Notes: generated by a model from the sequence alone, not told the origin. A stretch of DNA of 64,000 nt from Nepenthes gracilis (GCA_033239525.1 BSYO01000026.1:7922371-7986370), one strand, 5' to 3'; positions 47,030 through 57,693 are shown, counted from the stretch's first letter. Translations and numbers: made by a program.

Positions 47030-48175
47030 GAGTTCATTTTTACATTAAGGACGGAGCTCTTTTTCATGTGCAAAATCAGAGTTCGTTTTTCATTCAAGCC
47101 GAAGTTCCTCTTTTGACAGAAAAAGGAGTTCAAAAGCCAGAGTTGATTTCATGTTAAGGACGGAGCTCTTTTTCATGTTAAAAGTCAAAGTTCATTTTTT
47201 TTCTTTAACAACGGAACTCTTTTTCAAAAGCCGGAGCCCAAAGCCGAAGTTCATTTTTCATTAAAGACGGAACTCTTTTTCAAAAGCCGGAGTTACTTTT
47301 TATTAAAGACGGAGCTCTTTTTGTGTACGAAACCTGAGTTCATTTTACCTTTAAAAGCCGGAGTTCTTTTCTTAAAAGGCGGAGTGCTTTTTCTGAAAAG
47401 CCGAAGCTCATTGCAATCCAAAGTTCATTTTTCATTAAAGACGGAACTCTTTTTCAAAAGCCGGAGTTACTCCTTTATTAAAGATAGAGCTCTTTTCGTG
47501 TACGAAACCGGAGTTCATTTTACCTTTAAAAGCCAGAGTTCTTTTCTTAAAAGGCGGAGTGCTTTTTCTGAAAAGCCGGAGCTCATTACAATCCGAAGTT
47601 CATTTTTTTCTCAAAGGACGGAGTACTTTTAAAAGCCGAATTCTCATAAATTTGGAGTTCTTTTAACAACAAAAGCCAGGGTTCTTTTTATTAACAAAAG
47701 TCGGAGTTCTTTTTATTAACAAAAGGACGGAGTTCTTTTTAACAACAAAATGCCGGAGTTCGTTTTCTTATATAAGCCGGAGCTCTTTTTCTTTATTACG
47801 GACGAAGTTCATTTTACATTACAAGCCGGACTCCTTTTTGGACGAAGTGCTTTTTGGACGGAGTGCCTTTTGGACGGAGTACCTTTCTTAAAGGACGGAG
47901 CTCTTTTGGACGGAATACTTTTCAGACGGATTATTTTTCTTAAGGGACGGAGCTCTGTTAGACGGAGCTCATTTTCATTAACAAGACGGAGCTCTTTCTA
48001 GTTAACAGGACGGAGCTCTTTTTCCTTAACAGGACGGAGTGCTTTTGGACGGAGTACTTTTCTTAGGTGACGGAGCTCTTTTTATCTTAAGGCGTGAGTT
48101 TACTTCACATCAAGGGACGGAGTTCATTTTACAGTAGGGGCCTGAGTTCATTTTTCTTTACAGGAGCCGGAGCTC
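47030..48175. repeat. CGGAG-centred short-repeat array
   Basis: About 29 CGGAG cores in about 1.15 kb, in two main forms, gccggagttcattttt and gacggagctcttttt, plus near-matches (gccgaagttc, gacggaactc). A higher-order duplication of about 180 bp is visible: 47281-47460 and 47461-47640 repeat the same order of variants. Irregular T-rich spacers separate the cores. Confidence 0.9.
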
Positions 48176-48642
48176 ATTTTACCCAACGGCCAGAGTTCGT
48201 TTTGCCTTATAAGAGGTGGATATTTAATGCAGAAAGCAGGAACTCAGAAACAGAGTACACTTCAATATTCTCAAATATGAACTTAAAAGCAGGGCAGAGT
48301 ACACTTACAATATTCTTAAATTATCACTTTAAAAGTAGCGTCTGATATAACTTGCAGTAAAACACGGATTTAGAATCAGAGCAGAAGGCACTTGCAATAT
48401 TCTCAAATCATCAATTTAAAAACAGCGTCTGGTGTAACTTGCAATGAAGCATGAGTTTAGAAACAGAGCCGAATATACTTGTAATGAACTTAAATATGGC
48501 GTTTGAGGTAACTTGCCTGACGGGTTGACTCGATTTTCCTTCCCTTCTTGCCTGACAGTTGGTTTCTCCTTGGCGTCCTCCTTCACTCCCTCCTTACTGC
48601 TTGCATTTTGCCTTTTGCCAAACGCAGCCACCCGACGCTGGG

Positions 48643-48650
48643 TTTATATA
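48643..48650 (-). promoter_or_regulatory. Putative LTR TATA box
   Basis: Minus strand CTATATAAAC holds a full plant TATA consensus (TATATAAA). It lies about 720 bp inside the U3 end and about 470 bp from the CGGAG array, which would then be in the transcript leader. Confidence 0.65.
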
Positions 48651-48817
48651 GAAGAGGGGTTTGGTGGGGTAAGTGGGTAGGTGACTTACTTTGGTACTTA
48701 TTTGCAGATGGTAGGTGGACTAACTAGATTAGTTTACCCACTCCATTCGGTCGCCACCTAGTTTGATTCTAACTAAATCTCACAGTTTATTCTTTGTTTA
48801 TCCTGGCCAACTCTTTG

Positions 48818-49282
48818 GTCAATATTTCGATCGGTCTTGTCTCAATTTTTGTAACCTTTCAAGAAATCCGGTCAATTCTCCAATTCGGTCAAGATCTTGA
48901 ATCCGGTCAACTCTTCAAATCCGGTCAACTTCTTATCATTCGCTCCGTCCATCACTTTCTCATCAACTTCGGATTTATTTTCCTTCATCGACTCCGGATT
49001 TCTTCTCCGTAATTTCTACTCCGGTCTTCAAGGACACTTCGGCCTCATTTCAACAATGCACTCCGGCTTCAAAGCCACTTCGGCCTCCTCATGCTTTCCG
49101 GTCAACACGCGTTGACCGGATTATGCCTGCCTTCATACTTTTTCGGTCAACATGCGTTGACCGGCTTTTGCCTTCTCCTCAACATGCCTTGACCGGAGTA
49201 TCTTCGAATCCGGTCAATGTTTACTAAGTCCGGTCAATTTCTTTTCATCCTTTTCCCAACTTTTCGGTCAACATGAGTTGAC
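48818..49282. promoter_or_regulatory. Cluster of 14 W-box cores in U3
   Basis: TTGACC (or GGTCAA) occurs at about 48818, 48871, 48888, 48906, 48924, 49101, 49112, 49146, 49157, 49189, 49213, 49233, 49267 and 49278. Thirteen of the 14 extend to CGGTCAA on one strand. Three inverted pairs have 8- or 9-bp arms, for example CCGGTCAAC / GTTGACCGG at 49099-49120. TTGAC[C/T] is the known WRKY-binding W-box. Confidence 0.75.
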
Positions 49283-49368
49283 CGGGCAACCCTCAATTTT
49301 CCTGGATCCCTTAATCACATTGGCTCGATAATTGAGATTTTCTATGTTTTAGAATCTGGGTCGTCACA

Positions 49369-50860
49369 TTTATGGGACGAAATCAAAAGCCAAACTTATT
49401 AATTAGAGGTCCTTCATTTGTAGGCAATGGACCTTAAAGAGGAGATTGAGAGAAGAAAATCGCTTCGAAGGGAGGTCATTCACAATCAAAGATTCAAAGG
49501 GATCCCGATGAATTAGTCTATATTATATCTTTCAGATTGAAGGACATTTAAATTTTGAAGGTAGGGAAGAAAGTTCCAAGTGACAGAATCATCGGTTATT
49601 GAAGCACCACTTCCCATCCAACTATGGAGATTTTCATCGAAAGCATGAAAATAAAAAAATATATGCGAGAGGATATTCTTCAATAACTTTTAGAATTTTC
49701 AAAACAATTATCATGAAAATAAACAAATAACTTTAAAATCTAAAAAATCTAAGAATTATAGGGCATACATGCAAGCTAAATTTCATAAGAAATACAAATG
49801 AATGTTTGCATGGAATAAAATAACATGAATCTTTGATTTTAGACATGAAAAAGAAATTCAGAAATTTCATCAAGAAGAGAGAGAACTAGGCTAAAAATTT
49901 ACTTGGATATTTCAAGTTTTTGCTTCAAATTCTACTTCATCTTCTCATTTTCTATTTCTCTTTTCTCTCTAAAGTTAACAAAAAAGGCTATAAAAGTATA
50001 ACTTACTAATATATAGAGATTAGTACACATGAGCTAATCATATATTAGTCATATTCACATCAGATACTAGGATACTGAAAAAATATACACAAGCACCCTT
50101 TATACGTATATCAAACATAGAAATATTATCTAAAATATGCTCATGCACTATTTATGTTCAGATTAGGCACAGATTCACTAGTCAACTAAGCATACGCGTG
50201 GCTTATGCACCAATTATGTGTCAATCAATAGGTCAAATACTTAAGATTTTGCATAAACTCACAATTATTCTCAATAACTTAATTATATCAATTCAGACAT
50301 CAATTTATCAAAATTACTACTTAGATATTTTAGGAATTAGTACTTGATTCACCGTGGGGTCTCTCCCCAGGTGCGATCTTTTCCTCTGTCCTCACCTTCC
50401 ATTGTCTCAAAAATAGTCCTGGGGGTCAAATTTTATTTTGTATTTATTTGCCAATCACCTTACTTCTAAAAATAGTTTTTTAAAAACATTATTCTAAAAA
50501 AGCCCCCTAATTTGAACTTACTTGAGGGTTAGTGAACTTCATTCTAGGATTTCGAGATTGACATAACATAAAACTATGCTTTATAGGAGTATAGTTATCC
50601 TTGATGATATTAATTGAAATTTTTTAGAATTTTTTTCTACAATCAAATTATTCTCTATATATAAAAAGACAGCATTTTAAATAATATGATACTATCCAAA
50701 CCTTTTCGAATTTCAATCAAAATATGCTCGTAAATTGTACGTGTAGTCTTATATTGTGATAACTTACTCAGAATTCTGAAAATGTACATCTTCCTATACA
50801 TGAAGCATGACTGTGGTGCTTCATTCGAAGTATGCTCAGAAAAAGGAATGATGTTATTTT
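49369..50860. other. AT-rich spacer, nothing recognised
   Basis: No repeat partner in the window and no conserved frame. It ends where LINE ORF1 leader sequence begins. Confidence 0.5.
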
Positions 50861-50869
50861 TCCTGGTTA

Positions 50870-51430
50870 GGGTTCTCAATCTTCCACATTCTCCTTCTCT
50901 CCCTCTAAGGCACCCCCAGCCCTTATCTCCCTCCCCCGGCAACGGAAGAGGCGCAAAGAGGCAAGATGGAACCCATGCCAGTGATTGACGACGATTAAAC
51001 GAGGAAGAAGCCTAGATTTGTAGAGCACTTAGGCCACTGAATAGAAACCATGGCCTGCGACGATGACAAACCTTAGCCAGGGAACCTCGGGGTTGATATA
51101 TTGAAAACAACGAAGGAAAGTCCAACCTTCTTGGAAATGGTGATGAGTGAAGGCCAAGACGTTAGGCCTGCTTTCGATGATATTCAAGATGATAGGGATA
51201 AGGAGTGAGACATCTCGATTGACCGCTCTGGAGAATGGCCCTTCATCCTCTTAGGCAAACCCAAATATAAACTTTTTATGGATTAGGAACAATCTGTGAT
51301 TGTTAAGCTTTTTGGCAAAAATCTTGGCTATAAAGTCCTTTGTGACAAGATTCAAAGCCTCTGGAATCCCTAAGGGTATCTTCAAAGTCATTGACAAGAT
51401 TACAACATTTTCAGCACTATGACTGGTTAT
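50870..51430 (+). pseudogene. LINE ORF1 fragment (DUF4283), different family
   Basis: The plus strand carries a pyrimidine-rich leader and then, with stops, EWPFILLGKPKYKLFM, SVIVKLFGKNLGYKVLCDKI and QSLWNP. This is the DUF4283 core of plant L1 ORF1 (usual VVKLLGR.IGY..L...L..LW.P.G). It is unlike the ORF1 at 25459-26965, so a second LINE family is represented. The fragment stops abruptly at 51430, where the copia-like LTR starts, so it is truncated by or at that junction. It is broken by stops at least at the M-D-stop-E and WNP-stop positions. Confidence 0.65.
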
Positions 51431-51432
51431 AT

Positions 51433-51838
51433 TATTGGGGTTCGAACGACCTGGATCCACACGATCCAGTAGCAGCGGAATACCCGAACCCCCTCATCAT
51501 CGTCAGCCACCATATAGTAGGAACAAGAAACACAAGAGATGCATAGTATTTTTTACGTGGAAACCCCTTCTCAACTAAGAAGAAAAACCACGGGACATAA
51601 AGTCCACGAATGGATCCACTATGTAAAATAGTTACACAAACCCAGAGATAGAGTACAACAACCACCATGGCTACACAAGCCCAAGAGGCGAAAATGAAGA
51701 ATAGAGCACGAGAATACAAAGCCTCACTCTTTATGTTTTCCTCACTGCTCTCTCTTTCTTCCACTATTTCTCTCCTCACTGTGGTACTCTCTGCTCTCTC
51801 ATTTTATAAGTGTTGGTGAAACGGCGACCGCCGTTTCA
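51433..51838 (-). repeat. Copia-type LTR 'A', copy 1
   Basis: A 406-bp segment matching 55756-56160. The minus strand holds TATAAAAT near its start and gttgagaaggggtttccacg, a stretch typical of Ty1/copia LTR leaders. It starts TA (copy 2 starts TG) and ends CA. A minus-strand purine-rich stretch, GCGAGAGGG, lies to its right, where a polypurine tract would sit. Confidence 0.75.
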
Positions 51839-52948
51839 CCCTCTCGCACACATGTGGCCGGCGCACAGCGCCCCTGGTGTTGTCTTCCACACCAGCCCGG
51901 GGCAACCTGCACCCTTGGTGTTTTCATACACCCACACACTTGGTCGTTTTCCACACACCTTCTAGTGTTGCCACAGGTGCTACCCCTTTTTGACATGGCA
52001 TGCAAGGTGGCACCAAAGCCAATCACCCAATCGGACTTCTCGTCCGTCAAGTTTGCCACATGTTTTTCACATGTCACCAGGAGGTCGCCTCCTGTGACCA
52101 CTGAGACAGAGGACTTGTCATCATTTCGTCCCTTTTCTCCTTTATCCTTCTCGGCGTTCTCGTGCTTCCATTTAAAGCACTACTTCTTGATATGACCATT
52201 TTTGCCACAATGACGACACTTAAGGTTTTGATACCTTGAACGAAATTTGCTCCGTTCCTTCTCTCCAGACTTCTGGTTTCGACCTTTGCTTTGCCCCGTG
52301 GACTCGGTCACAAGTACTTCACTATGAGAAGATGTCGAAGCCCCTTGTGACCGCTTTGACTCATTCATGAGTAGGGAGGCGATGACCTCGTCCAGTTGAG
52401 AATGTCTTTCCCAAACAAGTAATGTGGTGACAATATGATTATAAGAAGCTGGCAGAGAGACCAACAACACCAACGCCTTATCCTCCTCCTTGATTACCTC
52501 ATCAAGGGCGGACATCTGAGTTACAATCCGATTAAAGTCGTCCAAATGCTTCTTAAAGTTGCCACATTCTTACAACCGCAGGCCATAGAAATGTTTCTTA
52601 ATGTGAAGCCTGGTTGTCAAGGATTTGGACTTGTATTGGCTTTCAAGCTTTTTCCACACCTCCGCCGGATAAGTTAAGCCAAGGACCTCCTGGAACATGT
52701 TGTCTGCCAAACACAGTTTGATAGTGAAATTGGCAAGATCTCGTTTATTTTGCCACTCCTCCTCTGATAGGCTTTCCGGCTTATCTTCTTTCTTCCTCAA
52801 TACTTTGATTATTTCTTCTCTCGTTAAGATATTTTTCACCCTCTCCTGCCAGAGGATGAAGTTGTCCTATCTATTGAACTGTTCTACACTGAATAGTAAG
52901 TTCTTTGAGGATGATGATGCCATTCAGACGGAGTTATCAACTTGACTC
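51839..52948 (-). pseudogene. Copia gag-protease fragment, unit 1
   Basis: From the right, the minus strand reads REEIIKVLRKKEDKPESLSE, LADNMFQEVLGLTYPAEVWK and LESQYKSKSLTTRLHIKKHF (UBN2-type copia gag), a stop, then DDFNRIVTQMSALDEVIKEE and the knuckle CRHCGKNGHIKK. The start of a copia protease follows, DWVIGFGATLHAMSKR, where the active-site D-S-G has become G-F-G. No integrase or RT follows; GC-rich non-coding DNA leads to LTR A. It is a gag-only, non-autonomous unit. It is cut near the PBS by LINE copy 2 (target duplication at 52933-52948). Confidence 0.85.
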
Positions 52949-52959
52949 CCCAGGACTGC

Positions 52960-53123
52960 TCGGATGGAGGGAGCGCAATAACCGTATGTTCCAAAAATCG
53001 CCCCCCCAGGACTTTTCCCAGATCTTCTCTTTGGTGGTCAACGTCGTGAGACTTAAACTCTTGACCATCCCGGAGCATGAAAGGGATGCCTCTAGGACTG
53101 CTCGGATGAGGTGGGGCATATAG
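52960..53123 (+). pseudogene. LINE ORF2 C-terminal remnant
   Basis: Reads WRERNNRMFQKSPPQDFSQI, then FSLVVNVVRLKLL, and ends RWGI-stop. It matches the end of ORF2 in copy 4 (WRERNNRIFEKSFNLNASQI, about 62530-62470 minus), so both belong to one family. Everything upstream, including endonuclease and RT, is lost to 5' truncation. Confidence 0.85.
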
Positions 53124-53129
53124 AAGGCA

Positions 53130-53132
53130 AAA

Positions 53133-53163
<31 letters not shown>

Positions 53164-53205
53164 TTTATTTTATATAAAAATTTATATATACATTTTTACT
53201 TTCCC

Positions 53206-53235
<30 letters not shown>
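53130..53235 (+). repeat. Internal A-rich/TA tract between LINE ORF2 and 3' module
   Basis: A run of 13 A, a TA repeat, then 31 A (53205-53234). Copy 4 has T-rich tracts at the matching place (62328-62375). Confidence 0.85.
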
Positions 53236-53239
<4 letters not shown>

Positions 53240-54900
53240 TTGATCCATGGAAAATGCTGTGTTTGCATTGTGGCATGACCCAAGCTGTTGGCTGATTTAT
53301 GCTGAAGCTGACTGGGGGATAATAATGGTGTTGCTGGGGCAGATTGATGTTGGAGGTGTGGTGTGGGGTTGGATGCTGAGATCCATATGCTATTCCCAGC
53401 AAACGCTGGGTTTATGTTGTCTCTGGTCTCCAGTTCTCGTGATATCCCTGGCCCCTGTGCCCAATGAAGATGCTGAAGTAATGCTCATAATTCAGTCTTG
53501 TCGCTGCCGGAAATACTTGGGAGCCTATGCTGAATTAAAACCTTTCTGGTGTTGTCGCACGGATCTCCTTTGCTGGTGTTAATTTGCTGATTATTGGGCT
53601 GATAATGATTGAATGACTGAGGAATGTTGTAGCAGGAGTATAAGTCCGAATATTTATTGCTGATGGCTGTGGGCTGTTGCTGTGCTGGGTTGTTCTTTCG
53701 GATGTGGTGTGGGGGGTGAAGCAGGATCATGTTGAAATGGCAAATACTTCCTTATGATGTAGACTGGTTGTGATGCCCATGGTTGCCTGCAGGAATGCTG
53801 CCCATGCCCATGTTGGCTCGCTGCTGTTGCCCAGATCTGCTGTTAGGTTGTTAAATGTGATGCTAGTGCCGTGTTGCTGTCTCTGATCTGGTGCATTTTT
53901 TATGCACTGTGGTGCTGAGTTGCTGTGATACGCTGGGATGCTGATCTGCAATGCTTTTCTTTCTGCTGGAATCTGGCTTGCGGTTCTGTTTGGTGAGGCT
54001 GGGATGTTTTGAACTTCAGTTAGCCTTGAACAAGGTTGATCCGCTGACCTGATGTTGGATGACAACAAATGGCGTAGAAGGTTGGCTGTCTTTGCTGTTG
54101 GGGTTGCTGGTGGAGTATTTTGTTGGTCGCAACTGCTGCTGAATTACTGTTTAACAGTAGCTCCTGAAGCTGGCGGTTGATTGCTGGTATTCCTTGTGCT
54201 GAGGGAATTTTGTCTGTTGCAACTCTGATGCACTGGTGTTGCTGATCAGCAGTGCCTGATCGTTTCTGTACATGGTGTTGTTGGCCATTTGTGTGATGCT
54301 GATTGGTGGCTCGTTGTTGTTGATCACTTATGCTGGTCTGTGTGCTGCGCCTGGTGCTGGTGGTGAATTGGAATTTAGGCCAACGGCAGTGGCTTATTCT
54401 GGTATGCTCGTAGGTGGATTGGCAGAATTCCAGTACCTTACTTAGGCTGTTGGATGCTGACCTGATGGAATTTCGGGTGGCTATAATGCACTGGAAATTT
54501 GCTATGGCTGATTAGCATGGAGCTTGGTGCAGCATGTTGTGGTGGTTTTTGTTGACCATTGATGCCTTTGCTGAAGATGTATGTTCCAATTTGCTTGGTA
54601 GCCGTGAGATGTGAGCTGTGGAATTGGAGCTGATGTCCAAGATCCTGGAATCTTGCTTAGTAGCTGGTTGACGCTGGATGCGGATATTAGATGCTGTTGC
54701 TTTTTTGCCCTGTTGATGCAGTCTTGCATGAGGGCTGATGCTGCATTCGGATACTGTATTGTTGCTGGCGAAGATGAAGTGTGGCCTGTTGATGCAGGGT
54801 GCCTTTTATTGTTGCTGTTGCCATATGCTGATGCCTTTCTTTGGCAAGCTTGCTGAACGTTATTTAGATTGATCCCATATTTGTTGGTCATGTTTGACCG
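53236..54900 (+). other. TG/GCTG-rich module of LINE copy 2
   Basis: Strongly biased to tgctg, gttg and ctgg words, few stops in some frames, and no recognisable protein. Open frames here are by-products of composition. Confidence 0.7.
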
Positions 54901-54992
54901 TTTGTCCTCTTAAAGGTTTTTTTGTTTTACTGTTTTACAATTTTCTGTTGTAATAGATGCTCGGGGTATGCCCTAGCGGTTATGTTTTTTCT

Positions 54993-55010
54993 CCAAGTCA
55001 AAATACTTGG
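54993..55010 (+). other. LINE 3'-terminal stem-loop, copy 2
   Basis: CCAAGT-caaaat-ACTTGG, perfect 6-bp stem, 70 bp before the poly(A). Confidence 0.7.
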
Positions 55011-55091
55011 AGCAAAAACATAGTTTCTGTATTATTTTATTCCCTATAATCCAAAATACTTACTTACCAAAAAAAAAAAAGTTATCAACTT

Positions 55092-55104
55092 GACTCTGAT
55101 ACTA
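55092..55104 (-). other. Primer-binding site, copia-like unit 1
   Basis: Minus strand TAGTATCAGAGTC, a one-base variant of the initiator tRNA-Met site, two bases from repeat B at 55107. Confidence 0.75.
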
Positions 55105-55106
55105 CT

Positions 55107-55265
55107 TGTTGGCTATCCACTAGTCAATCTCCATTGACCATCCATTGTTCTCCCCCAATCAATGTCCGGTTGATCGGAATCGGTTCTCTGGATTTATTTT
55201 TCATAAATCCTCAGATGACAAACCAATTTGTTGGGTTACCCATAAGGGAGTGAGCAGACCTAACA
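55107..55265 (-). repeat. Terminal repeat 'B', copy 1
   Basis: 159 bp from TGTTGG to CCTAACA, the same length as copy 2 at 58799-58957, with homology stopping exactly at both ends. It holds a W-box inverted pair in partly decayed form. The minus strand to its right, TTAGGGGAAG, could be a polypurine tract. Confidence 0.7.
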
Positions 55266-55755
55266 AACTTCCCCTAACGATCTTGTGGGGAACACCTTCG
55301 CTTCTACCCGGCGACCGTCATCGCCTACCTTCCGACAGCTTGCCCTAAATTGGGATCCCAGCGTCAGCTCCGCCTTTGGTCCTGCTGGCTCCACTATTAG
55401 CCCTGCTGGCTCCGGACTTAGCCCTACTCTGTTTCGCCCTTGGTCCTGCACAACTTCACCCTTGGCCCTACTCTGCTCCTCCCTCAGCTCTACTGACTCC
55501 GCTGTGCTTTTTACAGTTCCATCCAATTTCACACTAAATGACAAACTCTTCCACGATAATACCAGATACACTTCGACCGCCGCAGACCTCGGCGGCCCTA
55601 CTTCTACGGCACTTCACTCGGCAGCTTTCTCCTACGACGCTTCACTCCACTCTGGTAGTGGGTTAGCACTTCTGTAGGTAGCGTGTTCCGGTCAACATCC
55701 TCCGCAAGCAGCCCTTTCTGGGCTTGGGATGATCTCAGCCCTTTCTAATACCACT
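55266..55755 (-). other. Spacer 'C' between copia-like units
   Basis: 490 bp, purine-rich on the minus strand. An open minus frame (55571-55260) has Gly/Pro/Glu-rich repeats (SPEPAGLIVEPAGPKAEL) but no domain that I know. It ends at a PBS-like TGGTATTAG (55745-55753, minus) directly beside LTR A copy 2. Confidence 0.5.
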
Positions 55756-56160
55756 TGTTGGGGTTTGGACGACCTGGATCTACCCGATTCTGTAGCAGCA
55801 GAATACCCGAACCTCCTGTCATTGTTAGCCACCATATAGTAGGAACAAGGAATACAAGAGATACACAGTATTTTTTACGTGGAAACCCCTTCTCAACTAA
55901 GGAAAAAAATCATGGGATACAAAGTCCACGAATAGATCTACTAAGTAAAAAGGTTATACAAATCCAGAAATAGAGTACAACAACCACCTTGGCTACACAA
56001 GCCCAAGAGGCAAAAACGAAGAACAGAGTACGAGAATATAAAGCCTCACTCTTTGTGTTTTTCTCACTACTCTCTCTTTCTTCCACTATTTCTCTCCTCA
56101 CTGTGGTACTCTCTGCTCTCTCATTTTACAAGTGTTGGTAAAACGGTGACTGCCGTTTTA
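55756..56160 (-). repeat. Copia-type LTR 'A', copy 2
   Basis: 405 bp, TGTTGGGG at its left end, homologous to 51433-51838. A PBS-like site lies on its left and a purine-rich tract (minus strand TGCGGGGG) on its right, so it behaves as a 5' LTR to its left and a 3' LTR to its right. Confidence 0.75.
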
Positions 56161-56182
56161 CCCCCGCACACATGTGGCCGGC

Positions 56183-57693
56183 TGAATGGGATTATGGAAT
56201 TTGGATTATCCATTGTGCTGTATGGATTTCGGTGGCTGCATTTCAGTGGGTTTCTGTCTCTTCTCAAAGGATTTGAGGTTGCTGATTGTCCTCTATTGCT
56301 GCTCTGACTGCTGTGTGTTCCATTTTTTGATTGGGTTGGGGGAGCCCTTGTGATTCTGGTGTGGGACATTTCTGGCCAGGGCTGAGCAGCGGGATGAGAT
56401 GCCTTTCGGTGACTCTTTCTCCTGTCTGTTGAGGTGGTGCCCCTGTATGTTCCCTGCTAAATTGTGGTTTGCCCCTCTGATGGGTTGGAGCTGTTGTGGC
56501 TGAAGCTGAGGCGCTGTAATGCATTCTGGGGTTAGTGGTTGCAGATGGCTCTGCTTCACCCGGCTGCCCCTTTGTTTCCTGATTGTGTTGGGTTTGCATC
56601 TTGCTGTCTTGCTTTGCTGAATTGGTATTGCGGTTGATAGTAGGATGTGGATTCCATCTTGGTATAAAGAAAGATGGTTGCGGGTGTTTGGTTGGCATTT
56701 TGATTTGCTTGATCATCTGCTTGATGTTTGGGGTTGGTCTCGACTGTACCACTGAATCTGGTGGCTAGGAAAATTTTGCTTGCTCCCGTTGTTGGCAGAT
56801 TTTGGAAGGTGAGGATGAATTGGCTGCAGCCGCAGCCTTTGCTGATGATGGCGTCTTGATCTCCAATGGGATGAGCAAGTCTGGGCTCTTCGATCTTTAT
56901 CTTGGGCTGATGTATGGGTCTTGTTGTATCTTTGGCATGCTAGATCGCTTGGTCTTGGGTGTATCTTCTTGGTGCTATAGCTGAGGCTGCTCGCCTCATT
57001 GTGTTGTTGTAGTATGGGCTCTTTGAACGCTGTGGTTTATAGCTGAATGCAGGAATTATTTGATTCGTTACGCATTCGATGGGTTGGCCCTCTGTTTTGT
57101 TTTGGAGCCGTTGTGGCTGAAGCCGACGGATGTATATGCATTCTCGATGCCAAGTTGGTCGAATTCTGCCGGAGTTTCTTGTGACAGGATTTCGGCTTTT
57201 GTTTTGCCTTATCTTTGTGCCCGTGTAGCAATTCTTGGATGCTGATTACTATTCTCGTCTTCAAAGTGTTGAGCTGCTGTGCTGTTTTACATTGATGATG
57301 ATGCGCTGAAGCTTTGGCGGTTGATTGGAGATGAGCCGTGTGGCATTGGTGTCTCGCTGGCTCGCTCCCGATGGGGTATCTTTGTGTGGCAATCGGCTCG
57401 GTTTCTGGACCGGCCTTGCACTTTTTTGGGTGGCTATCCTGGTGAGATGGTGGCAGCACTTTGGCATATGCTTGTGTGTCAGTTTAGGAGTCTTTTTAGA
57501 CTACTTTTGTTGTTATCTGTTACTTGTAGTCCTCTTAGAGGTTTTTTTTTGGTATTTTCTTTGTACCGTTTGCTCGGGGTATACCCTAGCTTTTAAATGT
57601 TTTAAATCCAAGTCAAGATACTTGGAGATAAAATATTAATTTTATAATTTTTTCTCCCTATAATCCAAAATACTTACTTACCAAAAAAAAAAA
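56183..57693 (+). mobile_element. LINE copy 3, 3' module only
   Basis: Flanked by the 11-bp repeat atgtggccggc (56172-56182 and 57694-57704). It contains only TG/GCTG-rich sequence, the conserved terminal block with hairpin (57608-57625), and poly(A). No ORF2. It interrupts the second copia-like unit. Confidence 0.9.
57608..57625 (+). other. LINE 3'-terminal stem-loop, copy 3
   Basis: CCAAGT-caagat-ACTTGG, perfect 6-bp stem with a loop different from copy 2. Confidence 0.7.

Larger units (their letters stand above)
45946..49368 (-). mobile_element. Solo LTR, 3.4 kb, related to the chromovirus LTR
   Basis: Begins tgtggcggaacgg and ends gggtcgtcaca. The flanking 5-mers are cttat (45941-45945) and tttat (49369-49373), one transition apart. 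The block 46740-46900 matches the LTRs at 17640 and 32340 almost word for word. No partner LTR or internal region is present, so it arose by LTR-LTR recombination or as a remnant. It carries, in transcription order on the minus strand, a W-box cluster (49282-48818), a TATA box (48650-48643), and a long CGGAG repeat array (48175-47030) in the predicted leader. Confidence 0.85.
52949..55080 (+). mobile_element. LINE copy 2, 5'-truncated
   Basis: Flanked by a 16-bp direct repeat, gttatcaacttgactc, at 52933-52948 and 55081-55096. It keeps the last about 55 codons of ORF2 (to 53123), an A-rich and TA-rich stretch (53130-53235), 1.7 kb of TG/GCTG-rich sequence, the conserved 3' terminal block with hairpin (54993-55010), and poly(A). 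Confidence 0.92.

Noticed and set aside
47030..48175. CRISPR-like regular array
   Set aside because: Cores are short, degenerate and unevenly spaced, in a plant LTR; spacers are T-rich and not unique. The 150-bp arrays at 13072 and 36690 are plain tandem repeats.
51251..51460. Minus-strand open frame of 69 codons
   Set aside because: It overlaps the plus-strand LINE ORF1 fragment, whose DUF4283 motifs are recognisable.
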